From: an uncultured Bacteroidia bacterium
Lineage (GTDB): Bacteria > Bacteroidota > Bacteroidia > Bacteroidales > CAJPTX01
Reading direction: 5' to 3'
NCBI GenBank assembly: GCA_947252645.1
Contig: CAMXWF010000001.1
Coordinates: 124,001-188,000, forward strand
DNA: 64,000 nucleotides
Shown: positions 51,902 through 60,369 of the stretch, piece after piece
How positions within the stretch are numbered: the stretch's first letter is position 1
Layout of the letters: the number at the start of each line of letters is the position of its first letter
Position numbers and translations under genes: made by a program
The notes under the pieces: model-generated
What the model saw: the letters and a program-made list of their open reading frames with translations, nothing else
What the model was told of the DNA's origin: nothing
Databases searched by the model: none

Positions 51902-52803
51902 GGCTTGTCTCCTGATTGTTCGTGTTTAAACTGGCTAGTCGCAGGCACCGCCTTGTGGCTCCCAGTGCTATCGTGGTGTCTCTTCCAGCGAAGTAGAAGC
52001 CAGCTGGCCAGCAGGAAGCAGAACCCTGCCCCAAGCCAGTTGGGCCAATCCTTCTCAACCTCCACCAGCTCCACGTGGTGGGTCAGGGTCAGAACGTAGT
52101 AGGATACCACGCCCACAGCATTGTTGAGGAAATGGATGAGCACCGCCGGCCAGAGCGACCTGCTCCAGTAGACCACGTAGCCCAAAATAGCCCCCATCCA
52201 AAGCCTAGGAATAAACCCCCCAAATTGCAGGTGGATCAATGAAAAAAACGCAGCCCCAAGCCACACCCCCACGCCGACACTCCTACAAAGACGCACCAAA
52301 GCCTGCTGGAGCACCCCGCGGAAAAAGCACTCCTCCGCAATCGCGGGAACCAACGCCACCACTAGAAGATTGAGCAACATCGTACCCGCGCTCTTCGTCC
52401 CTAGGAGCTCCAAGGTCTTCTCGGCCGCAGCGGCTTCTAATGCTGAAGCCCAGGCCGGCAGCGGGATCAGACCGTTGAGCAGCAGGAGGAAGCCGCTCGC
52501 CGGAACCATCACCACCCCCACAAGAAATGCCTGGGAATAGGCCCCTGCCATCGGGCGCCTGAGCTGGAGCCCCTCGGGCAGGGAACGCCCCATGATGAAC
52601 GTACCCAGCAGCGACGGCAAAAGGAAAAAGCCTAGGGAACTCACGAGCTGTAGCCAACGATCCGCATGGAGCCCAGCGCTCCCCGCCTGCCCCTGCTGGA
52701 GAAGGTAGGCCGATGAAACCGTCACCACCAAGCCTATGCTCACGCATAGCCCCAGCAGCATCAGCACCTCCAAGATGGCATTGAGGAGAGAATGTTGCTT
52801 CAC
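51871..52803 (-). CDS. CPBP-family intramembrane metalloprotease
   Basis: A membrane protein of about 310 residues with seven or eight hydrophobic segments and the three Abi/CPBP motifs: EECFFRG (motif 1), FSLIHLQFG (motif 2) and HFLNNAVG (motif 3). Homologues are Rce1-like glutamic/metallo-proteases; substrates here are unknown. In-frame starts are TTG 52833 and GTG 52803; the GTG gives a compact N terminus (MKQHSLLNAILE) and is used. Overlaps the next gene by 31 bp. Divergent from the DUF2851 gene. Confidence 0.87.
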   Translation of the reverse strand: MKQHSLLNAILEVLMLLGLCVSIGLVVTVSSAYLLQQGQAGSAGLHADRWLQLVSSLGFFLLPSLLGTFIMGRSLPEGLQLRRPMAGAYSQAFLVGVVMVPASGFLLLLNGLIPLPAWASALEAAAAEKTLELLGTKSAGTMLLNLLVVALVPAIAEECFFRGVLQQALVRLCRSVGVGVWLGAAFFSLIHLQFGGFIPRLWMGAILGYVVYWSRSLWPAVLIHFLNNAVGVVSYYVLTLTHHVELVEVEKDWPNWLGAGFCFLLASWLLLRWKRHHDSTGSHKAVPATSQFKHEQSGDKPWNDICRQHY

Positions 52804-52857
52804 TGCCTTAGCGTATGACCCTTGCCCTACCAAAATCGCACCAAGCTCTGCCGCCTC

Positions 52858-52889
52858 TTTGGCAACGACGCGAAAGTAGGCTAAATTTG
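52858..52889 (+). promoter_or_regulatory. promoter of the DUF2851 gene
   Basis: TTTG (52858-52861), 20 nt, then TAAATTTG (52882-52889), both consensus-like, 30 nt before ATG 52920. Confidence 0.65.
52871..52878 (-). promoter_or_regulatory. -7 box of the CPBP operon promoter
   Basis: TACTTTCG on the minus strand, one base from consensus, 3 bp from the opposing box at 52882. Confidence 0.45.
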
Positions 52890-52919
52890 CTTAACCACGC
52901 AGCGCGAAAGGAAGATGCC

Positions 52920-54245
52920 ATGGCCCACGACGGGGGTAACCGATTGGAGGAAGATTTGTTCCAGGGAGTCTGGATGGCCCTCCACCGCTACGCGCCCGTC
53001 CTCCACACCACCGAGGGGAAGCCCCTGGTCATCCAGGGGCCCGGGGTGCTCAACCGAGGGCAAGGCCCTGACTTCACGGACGCGCGGCTAACCATCGCCG
53101 GGCAGCAGTGGGTCGGCAACGTGGAGATGCATATCAACGAGTCCGATTGGTTTACCCACGGACATCACCAAGACCCCCGTTACAATTCGGTCATACTCCA
53201 CGTGGCCGTGCACCCCGGGCGACCGGCCCTGGACAGTCGAGGGCGCCGCGTGCCCACGTTGCTCCTACCGCACGCCCAGCTGCTAGTCGAGGCCTACAGG
53301 GTCCTCCGGGCTTCCCGTCAAGAGCCACCATGCCAGAAGGGGCTCGCGCTACTACCCCCAGAAACGCGCAACCGCTGGCTCTCCAAGCTCGTAGTGCAGC
53401 GCCTAGATGCCAAGGCCGAGCAGGCCCTCGCTGAACTCAACACAGCCCCCATGGGGTGGGAGGAGGCCTTCTACCGCTCGCTGGCCCGCAGCCTGGGGCT
53501 CCACATCAATGCCGACCCCATGCTCCAGCTAGCCCGATCTACTCCCCTCAAGGCCTTGATGAAAGTGCGCGACCACCTCGAGAGCCTAGAGGCCATCCTG
53601 CTCGGGCAGGCAGGGCTACTCTCCTACGTGCCGCCCCAGCAGGAGCCACCCTATGCCGCCTTCCTACGCCAAGAGTACGCCTATAGGGCTAAGGAGTTTG
53701 CCCTGGCCCCTATCAACGCCAACTACTGGCAGTTCATGCGGCTGCGCCCTGGTTCCTATCCCACCCTACGCCTGGCGCAGCTGGCCGCCATACTCCACGG
53801 CACCGACCACCTGTTCTCGCAAATCCTCAGGCTCGACACCCTCGCCGACCTCGAAAAGCTACTCCGCGTAAAGGCCTCTGCCCATTGGGACACCCATTAC
53901 AACCTCACCGGCCCCCAGGGCTCCGCCAAGCCCAAATACGTGGGCAAGGAACGCCTCCTGGTCGTCATGATCAACAGCGTGGTCCCCATGCGCTTTGCCT
54001 ACGCTCGCGCCACGGCCAACGATGCCCTGCGCCGACACACGATCGGCCTACTCGAGCAATTGCCCCCCGAAACCAATGCCATTGTGCGTCGCTACCAAAC
54101 CCCTGACTTCAAGGCCGCCAACGCCATGCAGACCCAGGCCTTGGTCGAGCTCTCCCAGCACTATTGTCGCCCCCACCTGTGCCACTGCTGCCCCGTGGGC
54201 TTGGGCCAGATCATGCGACCCTTCGCCACACCCAAGCCCTCCTAG
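52920..54245 (+). CDS. DUF2851 family protein
   Basis: A 441-residue cytosolic protein found widely in Bacteroidota with no known function. Conserved-looking stretches include NRGQGPDFTDARL, WVGNVEMHINESDW, HGHHQDPRYNSVILHV and the C-terminal CRPHLCHCCPVG with several Cys and His that could bind metal. The GPDF/DAR, EMHINESDW and HVV-like motifs recall a PD-(D/E)XK-type nuclease core (Asp, Glu-x-His), which is inference only. An in-frame start at 52815 would precede the promoter; ATG 52920 has AAGG 8 nt upstream. Confidence 0.85.
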   Translation: MAHDGGNRLEEDLFQGVWMALHRYAPVLHTTEGKPLVIQGPGVLNRGQGPDFTDARLTIAGQQWVGNVEMHINESDWFTHGHHQDPRYNSVILHVAVHPGRPALDSRGRRVPTLLLPHAQLLVEAYRVLRASRQEPPCQKGLALLPPETRNRWLSKLVVQRLDAKAEQALAELNTAPMGWEEAFYRSLARSLGLHINADPMLQLARSTPLKALMKVRDHLESLEAILLGQAGLLSYVPPQQEPPYAAFLRQEYAYRAKEFALAPINANYWQFMRLRPGSYPTLRLAQLAAILHGTDHLFSQILRLDTLADLEKLLRVKASAHWDTHYNLTGPQGSAKPKYVGKERLLVVMINSVVPMRFAYARATANDALRRHTIGLLEQLPPETNAIVRRYQTPDFKAANAMQTQALVELSQHYCRPHLCHCCPVGLGQIMRPFATPKPS

Positions 54246-54318
54246 CCCCGCGCCCAACCCCCCGACAGCCAGCCCTCGCGCCCGATTGTTAGAATCTTTA
54301 TAGATAGCAAGGGCAAAC

Positions 54319-54348
54319 TTGCGTGTCTGGCGAATTTGGATACATTCG
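54319..54348 (+). promoter_or_regulatory. promoter of the rnf operon
   Basis: TTG (54319-54321), 19 nt, then TACATTCG (54341-54348), 27 nt before the GTG start of the rseC-like gene. Confidence 0.6.
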
Positions 54349-54375
54349 CGGCATCAAGAGGAGGGGAGGGCTACG

Positions 54376-54831
54376 GTGAATCAGTCTGGAGAGGACGGCG
54401 CAGTGCAGGTGTGCGCGCAGCAGGCGGGTGTCGTGGTACGAACTGCCCCGCAGTGGGTAGAGGTGCGCATAGAGGTGCCTAGTGCCTGCCACAGCTGCCA
54501 GGCGGGCGCCGTATGTGGCTTCAACAGCAAAAAGCCCAGGCTGGTGACTATTGCGTGCAACGGCGCGCAGCATTGGGTGGGCGAGCAGGTGGAGATCCTA
54601 GCCCACCCGAGTCAAGGGCTACGGGCGGCTTTGTGGGCCTACTGCTTCCCCTTCCTACTCCTCGTGGCGGCCATCGTGCTGGCGCTAGGGCTCGGGGCCT
54701 CGCAGGGGCTCGCGGCGCTCGTGGGGCTCCTGCTCCTCGTCCCCTACTTCTTCCTGCTCCACGCCTTTAGCGGTAGGCTAGGGCGACGCTTTTCCTATCG
54801 AATACAATCTGTCGAGCAGACGCTACAATAG
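54376..54831 (+). CDS. rseC: RseC/MucC-like protein (SoxR-reducing system)
   Basis: A 151-residue membrane protein with an N-terminal beta region, a four-Cys pattern (CHSCQAGAVCGF, with a further Cys) and two transmembrane helices (about 85-105 and 110-130), matching RseC. In E. coli RseC works with the Rsx/Rnf complex; here it directly precedes rnfB, as in many Bacteroidota. No ATG is available: the GTG at 54376 is preceded by AGGAGGGGAGG, a good ribosome-binding site, and the TTG at 54319 overlaps the promoter. rnfB starts 2 bp after the stop. Confidence 0.88.
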   Translation: MNQSGEDGAVQVCAQQAGVVVRTAPQWVEVRIEVPSACHSCQAGAVCGFNSKKPRLVTIACNGAQHWVGEQVEILAHPSQGLRAALWAYCFPFLLLVAAIVLALGLGASQGLAALVGLLLLVPYFFLLHAFSGRLGRRFSYRIQSVEQTLQ

Positions 54832-54833
54832 CT

Positions 54834-55736
54834 ATGACAACCATCTTGTACACTTTGTTGGTGCTCGTGAGCATTGCGCTGGTGGCTGCGGTGCTCCTCT
54901 ACGTGGTATCGCAGAAGTTCAAGGTCTTTGAGGATCCCCGTATCGAGCAGGTAGAGGCTACGCTGCCCGGAGCAAACTGTGGCAATTGCGGCCATCCCGG
55001 GTGCCATAGCTTCGCCGATGCCTTCGTCAAGGCCACTGATATCTCCTCGTTCTTCTGCCCTGTGGGCGGCAACGATGTGATGGCCAAGGTGAGTGCCATC
55101 GTGGGTAAGGCCACCACCACCAAGGCCCCCCAGGTGGCTGTGGTACGCTGCGCGGGCTCGCCCGATCACCGCGCGATGGTCGCCCGCTATGGGGGCGCAG
55201 CGTCGTGCCGTGTGGCCGCTGCCCTCTTCGAAGGACCCACGGGCTGCGCCTACGGCTGCCTGGGCATGGGCGATTGCACCACGGTCTGTGAATTCGATGC
55301 CATCCACATGGACCCCGTGACTATGCTCCCCGTCGTCGATGAGCACAAGTGCACCGCCTGCGGTGCCTGCGTCAGGATATGCCCAAAGCACATCATCGAG
55401 CTGCGCAACCAAGGCCCAAGAGGCCATCGGGTCTTTGTCTCTTGCATCAATGAGGAGAAGGGTGGAATTGCACGCAAGAGCTGCCAGGTAGCCTGTATCG
55501 GCTGCTCCAAGTGCCAAAAGGCCTGTGCCTTCGATGCTATTACGATAGAGCACAACCTCTCCTACATCGATTTCAACAAGTGTGTGATGTGCCGCAAGTG
55601 CGTCGACCAGTGCCCCACAGCCGCCATCTGGGCGGTCAACTTCCCGCCGCGTAGGCCCAAGGTTGAGCCCGAGCAGGCGGTTGCTGCACAGGCCCAGGCC
55701 GCCCCGAATGTCCAGCCCCCCGTGCCCAACGCCTAG
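54834..55736 (+). CDS. rnfB: Rnf complex subunit B (ferredoxin-type)
   Basis: RnfB brings electrons from ferredoxin into the Rnf complex, a ferredoxin:NAD oxidoreductase that pumps Na+ or H+. The 300-residue protein has an N-terminal membrane anchor, the four-cysteine cluster domain GANCGNCGHPGC...FCPVGG, and several CxxCxxCxxxC ferredoxin motifs (CTACGACVRICP, CIGCSKCQKAC, CVMCRKCVDQCP). The C-terminal tail is Pro/Ala-rich. Start 2 bp after rseC. Confidence 0.96.
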   Translation: MTTILYTLLVLVSIALVAAVLLYVVSQKFKVFEDPRIEQVEATLPGANCGNCGHPGCHSFADAFVKATDISSFFCPVGGNDVMAKVSAIVGKATTTKAPQVAVVRCAGSPDHRAMVARYGGAASCRVAAALFEGPTGCAYGCLGMGDCTTVCEFDAIHMDPVTMLPVVDEHKCTACGACVRICPKHIIELRNQGPRGHRVFVSCINEEKGGIARKSCQVACIGCSKCQKACAFDAITIEHNLSYIDFNKCVMCRKCVDQCPTAAIWAVNFPPRRPKVEPEQAVAAQAQAAPNVQPPVPNA

Positions 55737-55809
55737 GGCCCCCCAACGCCCCGGGGCAAGAAGCTGTTCTGAACTTTTGGCCTAGATCTCAATCCTATAG
55801 GTGTGTAGC

Positions 55810-57159
55810 ATGATGCGCGTAAAGCCTTTAACTTTCCACAAGGGCGGTGTCCATCCACAGGCCGCCAAGCTCTCAGCCAGTGTGCCTATCGAGACCCTGC
55901 CCGTGCCGGACGAAGCGGTGATCCTGCTCGGCCAGCACATCGGCGCGCCTGCCAAGCCCGTTGTCAATAAGGGCGACCACGTGGTGGTGGGGCAGCTGTT
56001 GGCCGAGAGCGGCGGCTTCGTGTCGGCCAACATCCACTCCTCGGTCTCGGGCACCGTCTCGAAAATCGACGGCGTGGTGGATGCCTCAGGCTATAAAAAG
56101 CCCGCCATCTTCATCAAAACCGAGGGGGATGAGTGGGACAGCTCCATCGACCGCTCGGCCCAGCTGGATACCTCGCTCGCCCTCCAGCCCAAGGAGATGC
56201 TCGGGCTGCTCCAGAAGGCCGGCATCGTGGGCATGGGCGGCGCCACCTTCCCCACCCACGTCAAGCTCTCGGTCCCCGAGGGCAAGCGGGCCGAATTCCT
56301 CATCGTCAATGGCGTGGAGTGCGAGCCGTACCTGACGGCCGACCATCGCCTCATGCTCGAAGCCCCAGAGCAGATCCTCGTGGGCACGCAGATCCTGGCC
56401 AAAGTCCTCGGCTCCCCAAAAGTCATTATCGCCATCGAGCTCAACAAGCCCGATGCCATTGCGCTCCTGCGCAGTAAGGCCGAGGCTATGCACCTCGACG
56501 TGACGGTGCAGCCACTGAAAGTCAAGTATCCGCAGGGCGGGGAAAAGCAGCTAATCGATGCCTGCGTAGGCCGGCAGGTGCCCCCCGGGAAGCTACCCAT
56601 CGACGTGGGCGCCGTGGTCCAAAATGTGGGCACCGTCTACGCCGTCTACGAGGCCGTGCAGAAGCATAAGCCGCTCTTTGAGCGGGTGCTCACCGTCACC
56701 GGGAAGAACCTGCCCACGCCGAAGAACTACCGGGTGCGCGTGGGGACTCCCATATCCCAGGTCATCGCGGCCGCTGGGGGCCTTCCCGACGACACCGGGA
56801 AGGTCATCAGCGGGGGCCCCATGATGGGCAAGGCGCTCAAAAATGTTGATGCGCCCGTCACCAAGGGAACCTCGGGTATTCTGCTCATGCCGGAAACGAT
56901 GGCGCTGCGTCCCGTGGCCCAGCATTGCATACGCTGCTCCAAATGTAGCTTCGGGTGCCCCATGGGGCTCGAGCCCTTCCTGCTCGTGCGGCTCGCCAAG
57001 CGCAGCCGACTGGAGGATCTCGAGCACGAAGACGTCATGTCGTGCATTGAGTGCGGCTCGTGCAGCTTCACCTGTCCCGCAGGCATCCCCCTGCTCGACT
57101 TCATCCGCATGGGCAAGGCCGCCACGGGCGCCATGCTCAGGGCCCGTAGGGCAAAGTAG
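55810..57159 (+). CDS. rnfC: Rnf complex subunit C (NADH-binding)
   Basis: RnfC exchanges electrons with NAD through FMN and two [4Fe-4S] clusters. The 449-residue product has the RnfC N-terminal motif TFHKGGVHP, the NADH/FMN region GIVGMGGATFPTHVKLS and VNGVECEPYLTADHRLM, then the cluster motifs CIRCSKCSFGCP and CIECGSCSFTCP. In-frame GTG 55801 precedes ATG 55810 and ATG 55813; 55810 is used. Confidence 0.96.
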   Translation: MMRVKPLTFHKGGVHPQAAKLSASVPIETLPVPDEAVILLGQHIGAPAKPVVNKGDHVVVGQLLAESGGFVSANIHSSVSGTVSKIDGVVDASGYKKPAIFIKTEGDEWDSSIDRSAQLDTSLALQPKEMLGLLQKAGIVGMGGATFPTHVKLSVPEGKRAEFLIVNGVECEPYLTADHRLMLEAPEQILVGTQILAKVLGSPKVIIAIELNKPDAIALLRSKAEAMHLDVTVQPLKVKYPQGGEKQLIDACVGRQVPPGKLPIDVGAVVQNVGTVYAVYEAVQKHKPLFERVLTVTGKNLPTPKNYRVRVGTPISQVIAAAGGLPDDTGKVISGGPMMGKALKNVDAPVTKGTSGILLMPETMALRPVAQHCIRCSKCSFGCPMGLEPFLLVRLAKRSRLEDLEHEDVMSCIECGSCSFTCPAGIPLLDFIRMGKAATGAMLRARRAK

Positions 57160-57197
57160 ACCCCACGCATACCCCAAGACTATTAAGCTTACGACTC

Positions 57198-58199
57198 ATG
57201 AACAATACGCTGGTTGTAGCTCCCTCGCCGCACGTACACGGGCAGCTGAATACACATCGCCTCATGGTCGATGTGCTGATTGCGCTGGCTCCTGCCTGGC
57301 TAGTGAGCTTCTATATGTTTGGCCTGAGCACGCTGCTCACCACCACCGTTTCCGTGGTAGCCTGCGTGGGCTTCGAGTACCTTTTCCAGCGCTACATCCT
57401 CAAGGTGCCGGTGACCATCAACGACTGCTCGGCCGCCGTCACGGGGGTGCTGCTCGCCATGAACTTGCCGGCGGATATCCCCTTTTGGATTGTGCTCATC
57501 GGGGCTTTCGTGGCCATTGGGATAGCCAAGATGAGCTTCGGGGGCCTGGGCAACAATCTCTTCAACCCGGCCCTGGCGGCGCGCGCCCTGCTCTTGGTCT
57601 CCTTCCCCGTCCAGATGACCACCTGGCCTAATCCCGTGCGCTGCTTCTGCCAGTATACCGATGGCACCTCGGGGGCCACCGTGCTCGCCTACCTCAAGCA
57701 GGCCATCAAGGGCAGCGCCACCCTCCACGACCTCGCGCCCCAGATGCCCTCCACGCTCGACATGTGGCTGGGCAACATGGGCGGCTCGCTCGGCGAGGTG
57801 TCGGCCATCGCCCTGATCGTGGGCGGGCTCTACCTGCTCTTCCGCCGGGTGATCTCCTGGCATATCCCCGTGGCCGTGCTAGTGGGGGCGGCTGCGCTCA
57901 GCGGGGCGCTCTGGCTGGCCAACGGCACTGCGTATGCCAGCCCCATGGTGCATCTGCTCAGCGGCGGTATGCTCTTGGGGGCCATCTTCATGGCCACCGA
58001 TTACGTCACCTCGCCCATGGCCCATTCCGGCATGCTGCTCTACGGGCTGCTCATCGGCCTGCTCTGTATCACCATCCGCACCTGGGGCGCATATCCCGAG
58101 GGCATGTCGTTCGCTATACTCATCATGAACGCCTTTGTCCCCCTCATCAATCGGTATTTCAAGCCGAGCAAGTTCGGTCATAAAAAGCTGCACGCATAA
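57198..58199 (+). CDS. rnfD: Rnf complex subunit D
   Basis: A membrane subunit of 333 residues with about nine or ten hydrophobic helices. The early SPHVHG motif and GGLGNNLFNPALAARALLL are family signatures; the latter region normally bears a covalent FMN. The C-terminal MATDYVTSPMAHSGMLLYG matches RnfD/NqrB. It starts 38 bp after rnfC and its stop overlaps the rnfG start by one base (TAATG). Confidence 0.95.
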   Translation: MNNTLVVAPSPHVHGQLNTHRLMVDVLIALAPAWLVSFYMFGLSTLLTTTVSVVACVGFEYLFQRYILKVPVTINDCSAAVTGVLLAMNLPADIPFWIVLIGAFVAIGIAKMSFGGLGNNLFNPALAARALLLVSFPVQMTTWPNPVRCFCQYTDGTSGATVLAYLKQAIKGSATLHDLAPQMPSTLDMWLGNMGGSLGEVSAIALIVGGLYLLFRRVISWHIPVAVLVGAAALSGALWLANGTAYASPMVHLLSGGMLLGAIFMATDYVTSPMAHSGMLLYGLLIGLLCITIRTWGAYPEGMSFAILIMNAFVPLINRYFKPSKFGHKKLHA

Positions 58200-58867
58200 T
58201 GGCACTCGAATCATCGCTTAAGAACCTCGTGCTCGTGCTGGGCGGCGTGGGCCTGGTGTCTGCGCTGGCGCTAGGAGGCTTCAGCGAGCTCACCAAGAAG
58301 CCCATCGAGTTGGCGAACCAACAGAAGATCATCGCCTCGCTCAAGCAGGTCTTGCCCGCTTTCGACAACGATCCCTCCCAGGCCCTAGACACCGTGCCCG
58401 TTGATGGCGGACAGCTGCTGGTCTATCGGGCTATGCAGGGCGACTCGCTCGTGGGCAAGGCTGTGCAGTCCTTCTCACCCAACGGCTTCGGGGGCAACAT
58501 CTCCGTCATGGTGGGCTTTGATGCCCAGGGGGTTATCACCGGCTACAGCGTGCTCGAGCACGCCGAAACGCCGGGGCTGGGAAGCCATATGGTGGATTGG
58601 TTCAAGCCGCAGGGCGCCCCCACGGTTAGCCTCATCGAGCGGCTGTTCGGCTTCCGCATGCCCGTCAAGGCCCGCCATAGCAGCGTCTACGGCCTCAACC
58701 CTGGTGAGCAGGAATTGCAGGTCTCCAAAGACGGGGGAACGATCGACGCCATTACGGCCGCCACCATCTCCAGCCGGGCCTTTCTCGACGCCATCAACCG
58801 GGCCTCCAAGGGCTTTGCGCTCGATGCCCAGATAAGCGCTGGTGCCACAAGCCAAGCCACGAAATAA
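58199..58867 (+). CDS. rnfG: Rnf complex subunit G (FMN-binding)
   Basis: A 222-residue periplasmic-facing subunit with one N-terminal transmembrane helix and an FMN-binding domain (about 95-200: GFGGNISVMVGFDAQGVITGYSVLEHAETPGLG). The flavinylation site is in DAITAATISS, where the second Thr receives FMN; most relatives have a Gly in place of the first Ala. Starts on the last base of the rnfD stop codon, so translation is coupled. Confidence 0.95.
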   Translation: MALESSLKNLVLVLGGVGLVSALALGGFSELTKKPIELANQQKIIASLKQVLPAFDNDPSQALDTVPVDGGQLLVYRAMQGDSLVGKAVQSFSPNGFGGNISVMVGFDAQGVITGYSVLEHAETPGLGSHMVDWFKPQGAPTVSLIERLFGFRMPVKARHSSVYGLNPGEQELQVSKDGGTIDAITAATISSRAFLDAINRASKGFALDAQISAGATSQATK

Positions 58868-58879
58868 GGGAATTCCGAC

Positions 58880-59479
58880 ATGAATAGCAACAGCAATCTA
58901 GGCATCATCGTCAACGGCATCATCCGGGAAAACCCCACCTTCGTGCTGATGCTCGGGATGTGCCCCACGCTCGGCACGACCACCTCGGCCGGCAATGCCC
59001 TGGGCATGGGGCTGGCCACAGCCGGTGTGCTGGTCTTCTCCAATATGATCATCTCCGCCGTGCGCAACATCGTCCCCGAGAAGGTCAAAATCCCCGCCTA
59101 CATCGTCATTATCGCCACGCTGGTCTCCATCGTGGAGCTGCTCATGCAGGCCTACGTCCCCGCGCTCTACAAGAGCCTAGGCATCTATATTCCCCTCATT
59201 GTGGTCAACTGCATCATCCTCGGGCGCGCTGAGGCCTTCGCCGCCAAGAACACCGTGGGCAAGTCCATCTGCGACGGCCTCGGCATCGGCCTGGGCTTTA
59301 CCGCCAGCCTCACCATCATCGGCATGGTGCGCGAGTTCATCGGCGCCGGGAGAATCTTTGGCCTCTCCGTCTTCCCCAGCACCTTTGGCACCATGATCTT
59401 TGTCCTCGCGCCCGGGGCCTTCCTCGTCCTGGCCTACCTCCTACTGCTCTACAACCGACTATTCAAATCGAAGGCCTAA
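58880..59479 (+). CDS. rnfE: Rnf complex subunit E
   Basis: A 199-residue, six-helix membrane subunit. NPTFVLMLGMCPTLGTTTSAGNALGMGLA contains the family's conserved LGxCPxL motif that binds an iron-sulfur centre with RnfA, and NCIILGRAEAFAAKNTVGKS holds the second conserved Cys. Paralogous to RnfA next door. Starts 12 bp after rnfG. Confidence 0.95.
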   Translation: MNSNSNLGIIVNGIIRENPTFVLMLGMCPTLGTTTSAGNALGMGLATAGVLVFSNMIISAVRNIVPEKVKIPAYIVIIATLVSIVELLMQAYVPALYKSLGIYIPLIVVNCIILGRAEAFAAKNTVGKSICDGLGIGLGFTASLTIIGMVREFIGAGRIFGLSVFPSTFGTMIFVLAPGAFLVLAYLLLLYNRLFKSKA

Positions 59480-59491
59480 CGCACCACTGCC

Positions 59492-60064
59492 ATGGAATAT
59501 ATCCTTATCATCATTGCGGGCGTATTCGTCAATAATATCGTCCTATCCCAATTCCTGGGCATCTGCCCCTTCCTGGGCGTTTCCAAGAAGGTGGAGACCA
59601 GTATCGGCATGGGGGCGGCGGTGCTCTTCGTCATGACCTTGGCTACCCTGGTAACGTGGCTGCTCCACCACTACGTCCTCATGCCGCTCCACGTGGAGTT
59701 CCTGCAGACCCTCAGCTTCATCCTGGTCATTGCGGCCCTCGTCCAGATGGTGGAGATCATGCTCAAGAAGGTCAGCCCTGCCCTCTACCAGGCTCTAGGC
59801 ATCTTCCTGCCCCTTATCACCACCAATTGCGCCGTGCTGGGCGTGGCCGTGCTGGTCATCCAGAAGAATATGGATCTGGCCCACGCGCTCGTCTACACGG
59901 TGGCCAATTCTCTCGGGTTTGGCGTTGCGCTGATTATCTTCGCGGGCATGCGTGAGGCATTGGACCTGAACGATGTCCCCGCAGCCATGAAAGGTGCCCC
60001 CATTGCCCTGCTCTCGGCGGGCCTGCTCGCCCTGGCCTTCATGGGCTTCTCGGGGGTGGTGTAG
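59492..60064 (+). CDS. rnfA: Rnf complex subunit A
   Basis: A 190-residue six-helix membrane subunit. NNIVLSQFLGICPFLGVSKK carries the conserved Cys motif and TTNCAVLGVAVL the second, together forming the membrane [2Fe-2S] site with RnfE. This is the last gene of the rseC-rnfBCDGEA operon, all co-directional over 5.7 kb, and is followed by a strong terminator. Confidence 0.96.
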   Translation: MEYILIIIAGVFVNNIVLSQFLGICPFLGVSKKVETSIGMGAAVLFVMTLATLVTWLLHHYVLMPLHVEFLQTLSFILVIAALVQMVEIMLKKVSPALYQALGIFLPLITTNCAVLGVAVLVIQKNMDLAHALVYTVANSLGFGVALIIFAGMREALDLNDVPAAMKGAPIALLSAGLLALAFMGFSGVV

Positions 60065-60096
60065 CGCCTGCAATCGGCTGCCATTCCAAAAAGCTA

Positions 60097-60136
60097 CAGG
60101 CTGGCCTCCCCGGGGAGTGCCAGCCTGCTCGCTTTT
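60097..60136 (+). terminator. terminator of the rnf operon
   Basis: CAGGCTGGC (60097-60105) pairs perfectly with GCCAGCCTG (60119-60127), then CTCGCTTTT. It starts 33 bp after the rnfA stop. Confidence 0.8.
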
Positions 60137-60175
60137 GAAGGCTCGGCGCGCGCGGTGCCCGTGAGACCATTCCGT

Positions 60176-60248
60176 GTACGCCCATTGTTCGTACCTGCTC
60201 CGCTAAACTATCGAAAAAGAGCGGCGTTGGTACGGCGTTGGTGCGGAG
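60176..60248. repeat. palindromic intergenic element, copy 2
   Basis: Same architecture as 30186-30258: CGTACC/GGTACG and CCGCT/AGCGG stems, 4-nt internal loops, a 15-nt loop (60205-60219) and the right-hand block GGTGCGGAG. The outer stem is degenerate here on the left side. The offset between matching blocks of the copies is exactly 29990 bp. Confidence 0.65.
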
Positions 60249-60369
60249 AGGATGGGGGGCCAGATTTTGTCTACTTCGTTTTGTGGAGACCTAGGGCTCT
60301 GCGGGCTGCGGCCAACGGGACCCCATGGTGCCTTCGCCCTGGTTGGGGCATCTCCCTGCTCGGATGGGG

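Larger units (their letters stand above)
60065..60369. other. convergent gap between the rnf operon and the R-M gene
   Basis: A 305-bp stretch holding the rnf terminator and copy 2 of the palindromic element. No gene is seen. The plus strand switches abruptly from C-rich (rnf) to G-rich (R-M gene) across it. Confidence 0.6.

Noticed and set aside
30186..60248. Composite transposon or genomic island bounded by the repeat copies
   Set aside because: No transposase or integrase lies between them and the genes are core functions; an inversion or shared regulatory element fits better.
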